Positions 24,138 to 33,128 are shown, numbered from the stretch's first letter. The stretch: DNA of 64,000 nt from Bradyrhizobium rifense (GCF_008123425.1 NZ_VSSS01000030.1:277573-341572), one strand, 5' to 3'. Program-made: numbers and translations. Notes: generated by a model not told the origin, from the sequence alone.

Positions 24138-25445
24138 ATGAATATTGCCCACGTCCCGAATTCAGCGCCTGGTGCAAACGGCTCGTCCTGGCCATCGGAG
24201 CCCGGACCGGCCAATGCCGCGTCGCCGTCCGCGCGGACATCTTCCGCCGCGCCGGACAAGCTGCCCTTCCATCCTCCGGCCGACGTGCCGACCCAGTCGG
24301 GTCCCCGCGGGATTCGTTTCGACTTCAACGACGGCTGCCGGGTCTGGCTGCCCGAAGCCGACGGCCCCTACCGGGTCCGGCTCAGCGATATCGACAGCGG
24401 TAACGTCCTGTTCGAAACCGAGATCAAGTCCGGCCGCATCAATTCGACCAAGCGCTACTTCGTCCGCATCCGCCTCCAGATCTCGATCAAGGACGAGATC
24501 GTGCTCGAGCACGACTATTCCGCGGCCGACCGCGATGTCCTGATTCAGCTTCCCGAGGTGACACTGGGCGATACCATCGGATGGTTTCCCTACGCGGACA
24601 GGTTTCGCGCGCTGCACGGCTGCCGCCTGACCTGCACAGTGTCAGAACGAGTCATCCCGCTCTTCCGCAAGGCGTATCCGGAGATCACACTCCTGGCGCA
24701 CGGCGAGGTCGATCCGCGCCGCTACTACGCGACATACAATATCGGACTGTTCTTCGACGATCCGGATCTGGTGTTTCAACCCTGCGACTTCCGCCATGTC
24801 GGCCTGCAACGTACCGCAGGCTACATCCTCGGCGTCGACCCGACCGAGCAGCCGCCGCGCATCGCGTTGGCCGAGGACACGCCTCCCATCGCCGAGCCCT
24901 ATGTCTGCATCGCCGTGCAGAGCACGACGCAATGCAAATACTGGAATAACCCCCATGGCTGGCGCGACACCGTTCGCTGCCTGAAACAGGCCGGCTACCG
25001 GGTGATCTGCATCGACCAGAAGCCGGTTCACGGCGCCGGATTGGTCTGGACCCACATTCCGCACGGAGCCGAAGACGAGACCGGCGACCGCCCGCTTCAG
25101 GAGCGCGCGCGCTGGGTCAGGCACGCGGCCTTCTTCATCGGCCTGTCGAGCGGACTGTCGTGGCTCGCCTGGGCGACCGGAACGCCGGTCGTGCTCATCA
25201 GCGGCTTCACGCATCCGACCAATGAGTTCGCGACGCCTCATCGCGTCGTCAATTACCACGCCTGCAATTCCTGCTGGAACGATCCTGGTCACAGGTTCGA
25301 CCACAAAGACTTCCTGTGGTGCCCGCGCCACAAGGATACCCCGCGGCAATTCGAATGCACGCGGCTGATCACCTTCGACCAAGTCAAACGCACGATCGAG
25401 AACATCCCGGGCTTCGGGATGCGAAACGGACATAGCACACAGTGA
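24138..25445 (+). CDS. Autotransporter-type O-heptosyltransferase (BAHT/TibC family)
   Basis: A 435-aa enzyme. After a disordered Ala/Pro/Ser-rich N-terminus (about 1-50) it carries the family's hallmark segments: TIGWFPYADRFRALHGC, AVQSTTQCKYWNNPHGW, FIGLSSGLSWLAWATGTPVVLISGFTHPTNEF, and the cysteine finger ACNSCWND ... FLWCPRH ... FECTRLI that binds iron in TibC. The family transfers ADP-heptose onto Ser residues of repeat adhesins in the cytoplasm. The next gene, 20 bp on, encodes just such a repeat protein. The cognate partner here is probably exported by the type I system, not by a beta-barrel. Confidence 0.9.
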   Translation: MNIAHVPNSAPGANGSSWPSEPGPANAASPSARTSSAAPDKLPFHPPADVPTQSGPRGIRFDFNDGCRVWLPEADGPYRVRLSDIDSGNVLFETEIKSGRINSTKRYFVRIRLQISIKDEIVLEHDYSAADRDVLIQLPEVTLGDTIGWFPYADRFRALHGCRLTCTVSERVIPLFRKAYPEITLLAHGEVDPRRYYATYNIGLFFDDPDLVFQPCDFRHVGLQRTAGYILGVDPTEQPPRIALAEDTPPIAEPYVCIAVQSTTQCKYWNNPHGWRDTVRCLKQAGYRVICIDQKPVHGAGLVWTHIPHGAEDETGDRPLQERARWVRHAAFFIGLSSGLSWLAWATGTPVVLISGFTHPTNEFATPHRVVNYHACNSCWNDPGHRFDHKDFLWCPRHKDTPRQFECTRLITFDQVKRTIENIPGFGMRNGHSTQ

Positions 25446-25465
25446 ATTTTATCAGGAGAAATGCG

Positions 25466-27205
25466 ATGACTGATACAGTGCAACCCGGCGATACCTTGGA
25501 TGTCGGCTCCGGGTCGACCGCCGACGGGACCTTGGTCCTGTGGAACGGCACGCTCGAAATCAACGCCGGCGGCACGGCCAATGGAACGGTCGTCAATGGC
25601 GGCGGTCTGCTAGTGGTGGACTCCGGCGGGACTGCCGTTGACTCCTTCCTCGGCGGCCTCGCCGTCGAAAACGTGTTCGGTACTGACATCAATGCAACGA
25701 TCGCCGGTGGCGCCGTCATGAACATCTTGAACGGCGGCAAGGCGATCGGCACCACCTTGGACGGCGCCAGTCAGAACGTCTACTCCGGCGGCGTCGCCAG
25801 CGGCACCACCGGCGACGGCGTTCAGGCCGTCTACGATGGCGGCATCGCGACAGGCACCAATCTGAGCACCGGCGCGCAATGGGTCTATTCCGGCGGCGTG
25901 GCCAGCGGCTCGACGCTCGGCAACGGCATCTACCAGGCCGTCTATAGCGGCGCGATCGTGAGCGACACGACCATTGCCGGCGGCCAGGAGGACGTCGTCG
26001 GCACCGCGATCGACACGACAATGACGAACGGCTGGCAATTCATCGGCAGCGGCGGTGTCGCCAGCAACACCACCATGAGCGGCGGCTTCGAATATGTGCT
26101 GGCCGGCGGTACTGCGGCCGGCACGCATATGAGCGGCGGATCCCAGATCGTCTGGGACGGCACCGCGGACAACACCGTGATGACCGGCGGCACGCAGACC
26201 GTGCTCGGCGGAGGCGTCGTAAGCGGCACGACGTTGACCAGCGCAACGCAGCAGGTGGAGACCTACGGCACGGCGCTCGCCACCGTGGTCAACCGCGGCG
26301 GCTACGAAGTCGTGACCTCGGGCGGGGTGACGAGCGGCACGATCGTCAACAGCGGTGGCTACGAGTTCGTCAGCGCGGGAGGAAGCTCGTTCGGGACCAC
26401 GGTCAACCGTGGCGGCTATGAGATCGTCAGCGCCGGCGGGACGTCCAACAACACGACCGTGACTTCGGGCGGCTATGAGGTCGTCGACACCGGCGGCATC
26501 TCGAATAATGCCACCATTCTGACCGGCGCCTACAGCATGATCCAGGTCGGAGGCGTCGCGTACAACATGGTTGTCAGCGCCGGATACCAGTTCGTCTACG
26601 GCAATGCCGAAAAGACGACCAACCTCGGTGGCACCGAGTACGTCTATGGCGTCGTCGACGACACCGTGATCGGTAATCACGGCAAGGAGAACGTCATGGG
26701 CGTGGCCAACGATGTGGTCGTGAACAGCGGCGGTCTCCAGACCGTGTCGGGCGGCATCACCAACGGCACGATCGTCAACAGCGGCGGCGTCGAATTGGTG
26801 AACAGCGGCATTGCCAACGGCACGATCATCGCGGGCGGCGTCGAGCACGTTGCTGCGGGTGGTGCAGCGGTCAACGTCAGCTTCCAGGGCGCAGGCGGCA
26901 CGCTTCAGCTCGACAGCTCCGACCTTTTCTCGGGCCAGATCACCGGGTTCGGCGATAGCGACCTCATCGACTTCAGGGACATCGCCTTCGGTGCCGGGAC
27001 GACATTGGGCTACGCAGCCGACGCCGGCAACGCGAGTGGCACGCTGACGCTGAACGACGGCGTCAATTCGACCTCGCTGTTCCTGCTGGGCCAGTACTCG
27101 GCTGCAAACTTCGCGCTCGCATCCGACGGGCATGGCGGCACGACGATCGCCGAGCACAATGCGGTGGCGTCGGCGAGCCTGGCCCCCAACGCGCTGGCGG
27201 CCTGA
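25466..27205 (+). CDS. AIDA-type strand-loop-strand repeat surface protein
   Basis: The start is the ATG at 25466, after AGGAG; the product is 579 aa. Residues about 1-480 are tandem strand-loop-strand repeats of roughly 19-20 residues (SGGVASGTT, RGGYEVVTSGG and similar), as in AIDA-I and TibA. There is no Sec or Tat signal, no cysteine and no C-terminal beta-barrel. Instead the last 100 residues (from GAGGTLQLDSSDLFSGQI) form an acidic beta-rich domain of the kind seen at the end of type I-secreted proteins. Ser/Thr-rich turns are likely heptosylation sites for the enzyme upstream. A terminator follows at 27253. A glycosylated surface adhesin is the best guess. Confidence 0.85.
   Translation: MTDTVQPGDTLDVGSGSTADGTLVLWNGTLEINAGGTANGTVVNGGGLLVVDSGGTAVDSFLGGLAVENVFGTDINATIAGGAVMNILNGGKAIGTTLDGASQNVYSGGVASGTTGDGVQAVYDGGIATGTNLSTGAQWVYSGGVASGSTLGNGIYQAVYSGAIVSDTTIAGGQEDVVGTAIDTTMTNGWQFIGSGGVASNTTMSGGFEYVLAGGTAAGTHMSGGSQIVWDGTADNTVMTGGTQTVLGGGVVSGTTLTSATQQVETYGTALATVVNRGGYEVVTSGGVTSGTIVNSGGYEFVSAGGSSFGTTVNRGGYEIVSAGGTSNNTTVTSGGYEVVDTGGISNNATILTGAYSMIQVGGVAYNMVVSAGYQFVYGNAEKTTNLGGTEYVYGVVDDTVIGNHGKENVMGVANDVVVNSGGLQTVSGGITNGTIVNSGGVELVNSGIANGTIIAGGVEHVAAGGAAVNVSFQGAGGTLQLDSSDLFSGQITGFGDSDLIDFRDIAFGAGTTLGYAADAGNASGTLTLNDGVNSTSLFLLGQYSAANFALASDGHGGTTIAEHNAVASASLAPNALAA
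25560..26870 (+). repeat. Coding repeats: about 20 imperfect strand-loop-strand units
   Basis: The DNA encoding the passenger is built from imperfect 57-60-bp units, with recurring GGCGGC, AACAGCGGC and ACGATCGTC words. The best conserved run is 26290-26480, where three units share GGCGGCTA(C/T)GA followed by GTC. The repeats reflect the protein fold and probably grow and shrink by recombination. Confidence 0.7.
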
Positions 27206-27252
27206 TGATGACGCAGGTGGCGGAGCCCCGACTCCGCCTGTCCTGAACGATC

Positions 27253-27284
27253 AAGGGCGCCGCCTCAGAGGCAGCGCCCTTTTC
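27253..27284. terminator. Rho-independent terminator between the adhesin gene and eipB
   Basis: AAGGGCGC-CGCCTC-AGAG-GCAGCGCCCTTTT forms a stem of about 13 pairs with one mismatch and a T-run on the plus strand and an A-run at the other end. It serves the adhesin operon and, read in reverse, eipB. Confidence 0.85.
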
Positions 27285-27323
27285 CTCTCACTGTTGGACC
27301 GGCGGCGCGCCGAGCCTCGGCGC

Positions 27324-28169
27324 TCAATTGCAGGGCTTGCTGTCCTTGACGTCGAACTTGCCCATCGCGCCGGAAATGACAAAGTCGTTGTAGTCGAGCA
27401 CAAGCTGGCGGGAGACGCCGTTTTCGTAGAGCTCGAACGACATCGCATAGACCGGCGTCTGCTCGCCTTCCTTCTGCTGGACGTCGCGGTCGAAATAGCT
27501 GACGGTCACCGGCCAGCGCTTCAGCGATTTCATGTGCTCGTCCGACGTCGACGGATCGGGCGACGCGGTGCGTTCGTCGGGGATCGGCTGACCGATCACG
27601 GTCAGCGTGTTGTAGACCTTCTGGCCATCGTCGGAGCCGTCATAGACGGAGAGCTCCAGCAGCGATTTGCCCTCCTTGGCGGCGGCAATGATGTGCTGGA
27701 TCTGCTCGGTCGGAAACACGATCTTGCCGTCGAGGGTGAAATTCTTTGGCGCCGGCAATTTCAGCTTGACGTTGATGTGGTCGCCGTCGCGTTCCGCCGA
27801 GCCGTCGACCAGACCGGCCTCGGTCTCGTTCATCCGCGTCTCGATCTTGAAGCGGTAGCTTTTCCCTGTGGCGTCCTCCCAGGAATTGGAGCGGAGATCG
27901 CTGAGCGTGATCTTGCCCTCGCCGCTATCGAGCTCGGAGACCTGGCGGAATTCGGACGTATAGCCCTCGCAGCTGCTGCCGGCGAAATTGTAGAGGATGC
28001 GGCCGCGCGCGCTGTTGATGGAATTGGAGCGCGATTTGACCAGGCTCAGATCGTAGAGCGCCTGGTGCGCGAGGAACGGACCGTTCGCGGCATGGACGCC
28101 ACCACCGGGGCCGACAGCGGCCATCGCGAGCGCCATCACACCGAGTGAAGTCCGGAAAAGGTGCACCAT
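27324..28169 (-). CDS. eipB: Cell envelope integrity protein EipB (DUF1849)
   Basis: A 281-aa exported protein. A signal peptide of about 27 residues ends at GGGVHAANG. The mature part starts FLAHQALYDLSLVKSRS and contains ARGRILYNFAGSSCEGYTSEFRQV, which with the penultimate-region SKPCN gives the two cysteines that form the conserved disulfide of EipB. In Brucella, EipB is a periplasmic beta-spiral protein needed for envelope integrity and tied to lipoprotein and peptidoglycan homeostasis. It is a single gene, divergent from ridA. Confidence 0.9.
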   Translation of the reverse strand: MVHLFRTSLGVMALAMAAVGPGGGVHAANGPFLAHQALYDLSLVKSRSNSINSARGRILYNFAGSSCEGYTSEFRQVSELDSGEGKITLSDLRSNSWEDATGKSYRFKIETRMNETEAGLVDGSAERDGDHINVKLKLPAPKNFTLDGKIVFPTEQIQHIIAAAKEGKSLLELSVYDGSDDGQKVYNTLTVIGQPIPDERTASPDPSTSDEHMKSLKRWPVTVSYFDRDVQQKEGEQTPVYAMSFELYENGVSRQLVLDYNDFVISGAMGKFDVKDSKPCN

Positions 28170-28422
28170 GTCTGTTCCCTGGGGACGCGCAGATTCGACA
28201 CTTTAATGACCGTTCCATTGCGTCGCAACTGCGGCGGTTTCACGTAAAGTTGCGCCTCTTCGTTGAACCTCCTGACCTGCCTCAGGAAAATGCAGTCCAC
28301 CCCGGCGTCCGACCGCCCTATCGGCTTGCTTGCATGTGGCGGCACGATGGGCGAAACAGGGCGCGCCCGGCGGTCACCAGACGCGCCGGAGCGGATGATT
28401 TTTCAGACATCGAGGTCGAGAC

Positions 28423-28890
28423 ATGGCGGGCACGGTCGAGCAGAAACTGGCGGAACAGGGCATCAAGCTGCACGATGCCCCCACCCCCGTCGCCAATTAC
28501 GTGCCGTTCGTACGCACCGGCAACCTGCTGTTCGTCTCCGGCCAGGTCTGCTTTGCACCCGACGGCAAGCTGATCGCCAAGGGCAAGCTGGGTGCCGGCG
28601 TCTCGCTCGAGGAAGGTGCCGCGGCCGCGCGCGGCTGTGCCGTCAACCTGCTCGCGCAGGTCAAGGCGGCGCTTGGCGACCTCGACAAGGTCGTGCGGGT
28701 GGTGCGCCTCGGCGGGTTCATCAGTTCGGCGCCGGACTTCCTGGACGGCCCGAAGGTTCTCAACGGCGCCTCCGACCTGATGGTCGCGGCCTTCGGTGAC
28801 AAGGGCCGCCACGCCCGTACCACCGTCGGCGTCGCCTCGCTGCCCGCGGATGCGGCGGTCGAGGTCGAGGGCGTGTTCGAGGTCGCCTGA
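28423..28890 (+). CDS. RidA family protein (YjgF/TdcF type)
   Basis: A 155-aa protein of the longer, 150-residue RidA-like subgroup: LAEQGIKLHDAPTPVANYVPFVRTGNLLFVSGQVCF, then RGCAVNLLAQVKAALGDLDKV and HARTTVGVASLPADAAVEVEGVFEV. The Arg in HARTTVGV lies where RidA proteins bind carboxylates. It may deaminate or hydrolyse reactive imines. It is the first gene of a plus-strand run; the glycerophosphodiesterase gene follows 5 bp later. Confidence 0.88.
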   Translation: MAGTVEQKLAEQGIKLHDAPTPVANYVPFVRTGNLLFVSGQVCFAPDGKLIAKGKLGAGVSLEEGAAAARGCAVNLLAQVKAALGDLDKVVRVVRLGGFISSAPDFLDGPKVLNGASDLMVAAFGDKGRHARTTVGVASLPADAAVEVEGVFEVA

Positions 28891-28895
28891 GATCA

Positions 28896-29642
28896 ATGCG
28901 TGCTCCTGATTGGCTGACAGCGCGGCCGGTCGCTCATCGCGGCCTGCATGACATCTCCCGCGGCATCGTCGAGAACATGCCGGGCGCGGTGCAGGCGGCG
29001 GTTGCGGGCAATTTCTCGATCGAGGTCGACATCCAGCTCTCCGCTGACGGCGAGGCCATGGTGCACCACGATCATGCGCTCGGCCGCCTCACCGAGGCCA
29101 TCGGCCCGGTGGTCGCAAAGACCGCAGCCGAGCTGAAGGCCATCACATTCAAGGACACACCCGAGCGGATGATGTCGCTCAGCGACCTCTGCACCATGGT
29201 CGCCGGCCGCGTGCCGCTGGTGATCGAGGTGAAGAGCCATTTTGACGGCGACCGCAAGCTGGTGAAGCGGATGGCCGAGGTGCTGGCGTCGTATCAGGGG
29301 CAAGCGGTCGGGATGTCCTTCGATCCCGACCAGGTGCTGGCGCTGCGCGAGCTGCTGCCCTCCCGCCCGCGCGGCATCGTCGCGCAGCGGACCTATCAGG
29401 ACGAGTACTGGGCCTACCTGACGCAAGCTCAGCGCGACAGCATGCTGTACCTGCGCCACGGCTTCCAGACCCAGCCGCACTTCGTTGCCTTCAAGGTCGA
29501 CCACCTGCCGGCGCCCGCCCCCTGGATCGCCCGCAACGTCTTCGGCTGCGCCCTGCTCGGCTGGACCGTGCGCACACCGGAGCAGCGGGCGCGCGCCGGG
29601 CAGTACGCCGATCAGATGATTTTTGAGGGGTTCGTACCGTAG
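28896..29642 (+). CDS. Glycerophosphodiester phosphodiesterase family protein
   Basis: A 248-aa TIM-barrel enzyme. The catalytic HRG motif is VAHRGLHDI near residue 14; metal ligands follow in FSIEVDIQLSADGEAMVHHDHALGRLT, and the C-terminal half has VIEVKSHFDGD. The family cleaves glycerophosphodiesters to sn-glycerol 3-phosphate and an alcohol. It has no signal peptide, so it is a cytoplasmic member. It is tightly linked to the RidA gene and to the acyltransferase that follows. Confidence 0.9.
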   Translation: MRAPDWLTARPVAHRGLHDISRGIVENMPGAVQAAVAGNFSIEVDIQLSADGEAMVHHDHALGRLTEAIGPVVAKTAAELKAITFKDTPERMMSLSDLCTMVAGRVPLVIEVKSHFDGDRKLVKRMAEVLASYQGQAVGMSFDPDQVLALRELLPSRPRGIVAQRTYQDEYWAYLTQAQRDSMLYLRHGFQTQPHFVAFKVDHLPAPAPWIARNVFGCALLGWTVRTPEQRARAGQYADQMIFEGFVP

Positions 29643-29696
29643 GCTTGATGTTCCCCACCCTTGAAGTCGCTGCTGCAATGCACGATCTTGGGCGCA

Positions 29697-30938
29697 ATGG
29701 GATCATCGGACATCACGCTCGAAGCCGTACCGTCGATTGGCGAAGTGTCGCCGGAGGATTGGGACGCCTGCGCCAATCCTGGCAAAGCCTGCAACGGACA
29801 TGGCATGGGAACCTCATCCAGGCTTCCAGGCGATTCGCTCGACCTTTTAAAGCCCGCCTATAACCCATTCGTATCTCACGCGTTTCTTTCCGCCCTTGAG
29901 AAGTCAGGTTCAGCCACGATCCGCACCGGCTGGGGACCGCGGCATCTGGTGGCCAAGATCGACGGCCGCGTGGCCGGCGTCGCGCCCTGCTATCTGAAAT
30001 CGCACAGCCAGGGCGAATACGTTTTCGACCGCGGCTGGGCCGACGCCTATGAGCGCGCCGGCGGGCGCTATTACCCGAAGCTGCAGGTCTCTGTTCCCTT
30101 CACGCCGGCAACCGGCCCGCGGCTCCTGGTCCGCGACGGCGTCGACGGCGAGCGCATCACGGAGGCGCTGGCGAGCGGCTTGGTGGCGCTGTGCGGTGTC
30201 AGCAAGGCCTCCTCGGTCCACGTCACCTTCGCCTGCGAGGCAGAGTGGAAGCTGCTTGCCCAGCACGGCTTCCTCCAGCGCACCGACCAGCAGTTCCACT
30301 GGCGCAATGAGGGCTTTGCGAGTTTCGACGATTTTCTGGCGACGCTGAACTCGCGCCACCGCAAATCGATCAAGCGCGAGCGACGCGATGCGCTCGCTGC
30401 CGGTGTCACCATCCATTGGCTCACCGGCAAGGACATCACCGAGGACGCCTGGGACGCCTTCTTCGCGTTCTACATGGAGACCGGCTCGCGCAAATGGGGC
30501 CGGCCTTATCTCACGCGCGAATTCTTCTCGCTGATCGGCGAGACCATGAGCGAGGATGTGCTGCTGGTGATGGCCCGCCGCAACGACCGCTGGATCGCCG
30601 GCGCGATCAACTTCATCGGCTCGGACACGCTGTTCGGCCGCAACTGGGGTGCGGTCGAGCATCATCCGTTCCTGCATTTCGAGGTCTGCTACTATCAGGC
30701 GATCGATTTCGCCATCAAGCGCGGCCTCACACATGTCGAGGCCGGCGCGCAGGGCGAGCACAAGATCGCGCGCGGCTACCTGCCGCGGACCACCCACTCC
30801 GCGCACTTCATCGCCGATCCCGGCCTGCGCCGTGCCATCGACGACTACCTCAAGCGCGAGCGCGCCTATGTCGCCGAGGCTGGACGCGAGCTCGCCGAGC
30901 TCGGCCCGTTCCGGAAAGGCATCGACGAGGCGCCTTGA
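29697..30938 (+). CDS. GNAT/FemAB-like acyltransferase (COG3146 family)
   Basis: The start is the ATG at 29697 (MGSSDITLEAV); the product is 413 aa. It matches the large GNAT-related family (DUF482) with FVSHAFLSALEKSGSA, HFIADPG and YYPKLQVSVPFTPATGPRLL near the middle, RHRKSIKRERR, and GAINFIGSDTLFGRNWGA. The fold is a double GNAT domain like that of FemX aminoacyl transferases, so a peptidoglycan or small-molecule acylation role has been proposed, without firm proof. It lies in the ridA-gdpD-HIT run. Confidence 0.85.
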   Translation: MGSSDITLEAVPSIGEVSPEDWDACANPGKACNGHGMGTSSRLPGDSLDLLKPAYNPFVSHAFLSALEKSGSATIRTGWGPRHLVAKIDGRVAGVAPCYLKSHSQGEYVFDRGWADAYERAGGRYYPKLQVSVPFTPATGPRLLVRDGVDGERITEALASGLVALCGVSKASSVHVTFACEAEWKLLAQHGFLQRTDQQFHWRNEGFASFDDFLATLNSRHRKSIKRERRDALAAGVTIHWLTGKDITEDAWDAFFAFYMETGSRKWGRPYLTREFFSLIGETMSEDVLLVMARRNDRWIAGAINFIGSDTLFGRNWGAVEHHPFLHFEVCYYQAIDFAIKRGLTHVEAGAQGEHKIARGYLPRTTHSAHFIADPGLRRAIDDYLKRERAYVAEAGRELAELGPFRKGIDEAP

Positions 30939-30989
30939 CGGTTTGCCGTTGCTGGTGACAGTAAGCGCAAAATTTGAGGAGCCGCCGCC

Positions 30990-31415
30990 ATGACCGCCTA
31001 TGACCCGAACAACATCTTCGCAAAGATCCTGCGCGGCGAGTTTCCCTGCCACAAGGTCTATGAGGACGAGCATGTCTTCGCCTTCCTCGACATCATGCCG
31101 CGGGTGCCCGGCCACACGCTGGTGATCCCGAAAGTCCCCGCCCGCAACATCCTCGACATCAAGCCCGACGACTATGCCCACGTCGCCCGCGGCGCGCACA
31201 AAATCGCGGCTGCCGCGATGAAGGCGTTCAAGGCCGATGGCATCACCGTGCAGCAGTTCAGCGAAGCGGCCGGCGGCCAGGTGGTGTTTCATCTCCACAT
31301 GCACGTGATGCCCCGCCACGACGGCGTCGCGATGCTGCCGCCTGCGAGCCGCAAGGAAGACGTCAAGGTGCTGGAAGAGAATGCGACCAAGCTGATCGCG
31401 GCGTTGCAGAGCTGA
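30990..31415 (+). CDS. HIT family protein
   Basis: A 141-aa histidine-triad nucleotide-binding protein. The triad is HLHMHVMPRHDG (about residues 101-112), with the typical opening NIFAKILRGEFPCHKVYEDEHVFAFLDIMP and VPGHTLVIPK. These small homodimeric enzymes hydrolyse nucleotide phosphoramidates or dinucleoside polyphosphates. It is the last gene of the plus-strand run and stops 3 bp from the stop of trmO. Confidence 0.93.
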   Translation: MTAYDPNNIFAKILRGEFPCHKVYEDEHVFAFLDIMPRVPGHTLVIPKVPARNILDIKPDDYAHVARGAHKIAAAAMKAFKADGITVQQFSEAAGGQVVFHLHMHVMPRHDGVAMLPPASRKEDVKVLEENATKLIAALQS

Positions 31416-31418
31416 TCG

Positions 31419-31910
31419 TCACTCCGTCTGAAAATCCCCCGGCTGCGGCGCAGCAAGTGGCGTGAACTCGCAGCGATCGGGCTTGATGTCGATCAACGGC
31501 GTGTTGTCGAGGCAGTCGAGGCCACGCACGAGGATGGTGTTGCCCTCGATGCCGACCAGCTTCACGATCGAGGTGCCGATCGGATTGGGGCGGACCGGCG
31601 AGCGCAGCGAAAACGTGCCGCGGGTTTTTTCGTTGTTCTTCGGACTTTGCAGCACGATGTCGCGGCGCGATTTGTCGAGCCAGTAGAGCACTTCGAGATT
31701 GCCGTAGAAATCGACGCCCTTGATGGCGGGCACGAACGGCTCGAAAATCTCGAGGCGACATACCGGGCCATCGGCGCGGCCCTGCCGTGGCGTCTCCAGC
31801 CGCGAGGTCCAGGGCGTGCGGATGCGGCCGATGAAGACGAGGCCGGCATCCTCTGTCGACGGCAGCTCGATGGCGACCTCGCCCTCGCGGAGTTCGTTTT
31901 CGCGAACCAT
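31419..31910 (-). CDS. trmO: tRNA (N6-threonylcarbamoyladenosine(37)-N6)-methyltransferase TrmO-like
   Basis: The start is the ATG at 31910; the product is 163 aa. The TrmO/YaeB (TsaA) beta-barrel motifs are present: FIGRIRTPW near residue 26, then FYGNLEVLYWLDKSRRD, and TRGTFSLRSPVRPNPIGTSIVKL, the most diagnostic segment, followed by LDCLDNTPLIDIKP. TrmO uses S-adenosylmethionine to methylate t6A37 in some tRNAs. This short alphaproteobacterial form lacks the C-terminal extension of E. coli TrmO, so its exact substrate is less certain. It is downstream of azlCD with a 31-bp gap. Confidence 0.8.
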   Translation of the reverse strand: MVRENELREGEVAIELPSTEDAGLVFIGRIRTPWTSRLETPRQGRADGPVCRLEIFEPFVPAIKGVDFYGNLEVLYWLDKSRRDIVLQSPKNNEKTRGTFSLRSPVRPNPIGTSIVKLVGIEGNTILVRGLDCLDNTPLIDIKPDRCEFTPLAAPQPGDFQTE

Positions 31911-31941
31911 ATGTCCAGTTCCTTGGCTGTTCGGAGGCGTT

Positions 31942-32292
31942 TTAGCCCAACCACCACTTGCCGGCCAGCATGAAGACTTCGCCGGCGACAACGCCTGCAA
32001 AGATCGAGCGGCGGGTCAACAGGAACACGACGAGGCCGGCGCCGACCGCGCCGTACCGCAGGCCGTCCGGCACGCTGGCGAGCGCGCCGGGTGGCTCGAC
32101 CACGATCTGGGCGATGACGCCAGCGAGGATCGCGGTGGCGACCGCCCTCACCCAGACCAGCAGCTCGGAGCCCTCGTCGATGCCACCGCCGAACCACAGG
32201 CCGAGCATGCGCCATATCTGGTTGGGAATGACACCGGCGACGAACAGCACGACCAGCGCGTGCCAGTCGCCGATGAGTTGCGCGGCACTCAT
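31942..32292 (-). CDS. azlD: AzlD family branched-chain amino acid exporter small subunit
   Basis: A 116-aa protein with four membrane helices. It starts at the ATG that overlaps the azlC stop as ATGA. Recognisable features are WHALVVLFVAGVIPNQIWRMLG and VWVRAVATAILAGVIAQIVV. AzlD-type proteins pair with AzlC to export valine, leucine or isoleucine (BrnFE in Corynebacterium). It has no RNA or regulator nearby. Confidence 0.88.
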   Translation of the reverse strand: MSAAQLIGDWHALVVLFVAGVIPNQIWRMLGLWFGGGIDEGSELLVWVRAVATAILAGVIAQIVVEPPGALASVPDGLRYGAVGAGLVVFLLTRRSIFAGVVAGEVFMLAGKWWLG

Positions 32293-33029
32293 GAGCGCAC
32301 CTCCCGCCACCAGTGCACCCCATAAGCAATTGTGCCCGCCGCCAGACCGCTGACGAGGATGTCGAGGCCGGAGTTCATCTTCGCGGCCAGCGGATAGAGC
32401 AGGACCCCGAGCGCGAGCGCGACGACATCGGCGATCTCGCGGCTGTTGCGCGCGGTCGAGAACAGGAAGGACAGCGGCGTCAGCAGCAGGATCGCGGCGC
32501 CCAATGTCTGCGTCAGATTGGCGGCGAGGAAATAGCCGATCGTGTTGGCGGTGAGGCACACCGAGACCAGACCGAAGCCAAGTCCGTTGACGAAGGCGAT
32601 GCGCCTCTCGCGCGGCACCTGCGGCAGGAAGCGATGGCATTCAACCCACAGCGTCACCGCCGTGAGATGCGCCGCGAAAAACAGCTCACGCCGCTTGGTC
32701 GTCGGCGTGCGCATCAGCGGCAGCACCGAGACCACCATCGGAAACAGCCGGATCGCGCTGACAGTGACCGCGATCGCCGACTGGATGACGGTCGCGCCCG
32801 AGCCGAGCGTGGTGATCAAGATGATCTGTGCCGGCCCGGCCCAGACGAACAGCGTCGAGCAAAGCGCCCAGACCAGGCTGAAATGGCTGTCATGGGCGAG
32901 CGCGCCGATGCCGAGATAGGTCGCGAACAGGACGAGCGTGAGGATCGTCTGCGTGATCGAGCGCACCCCCCAGACGAAGGCATGCCACGGACTTTGCCAT
33001 TGAGGGGAATCGAGCGGAGGAAGCGCCAC
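32289..33029 (-). CDS. azlC: AzlC family branched-chain amino acid exporter large subunit
   Basis: A 246-aa membrane protein with about seven helices. AzlC motifs are FLFATYLGIG-like first helix, LCSTLFVWAGPAQIIL and AIRLFPMVVSVLPLM, which sits at the conserved position of the family. Translation is coupled to azlD by a 4-bp overlap. Together they form an amino acid efflux pump. The first 20 residues are unusually polar and the start may be a little downstream. Confidence 0.88.
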   Translation of the reverse strand: MALPPLDSPQWQSPWHAFVWGVRSITQTILTLVLFATYLGIGALAHDSHFSLVWALCSTLFVWAGPAQIILITTLGSGATVIQSAIAVTVSAIRLFPMVVSVLPLMRTPTTKRRELFFAAHLTAVTLWVECHRFLPQVPRERRIAFVNGLGFGLVSVCLTANTIGYFLAANLTQTLGAAILLLTPLSFLFSTARNSREIADVVALALGVLLYPLAAKMNSGLDILVSGLAAGTIAYGVHWWREVRS

Positions 33030-33128
33030 GGGACGGCCGGCTGAGGTTGCGGAATCGTGGCCGCATAACGGGCAATGCGGGCGGCCGCGTCAAGGAACCA
33101 CGCGGCGGGGCTGGCATGCGCGCACTCC

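Noticed and set aside
25466..27205. RTX (GGxGxD) calcium repeats in the type I cargo
   Set aside because: The Gly-rich repeats lack the aspartate at the ninth position and follow the SGG/VxxGT strand-loop-strand pattern of AIDA-type proteins instead.
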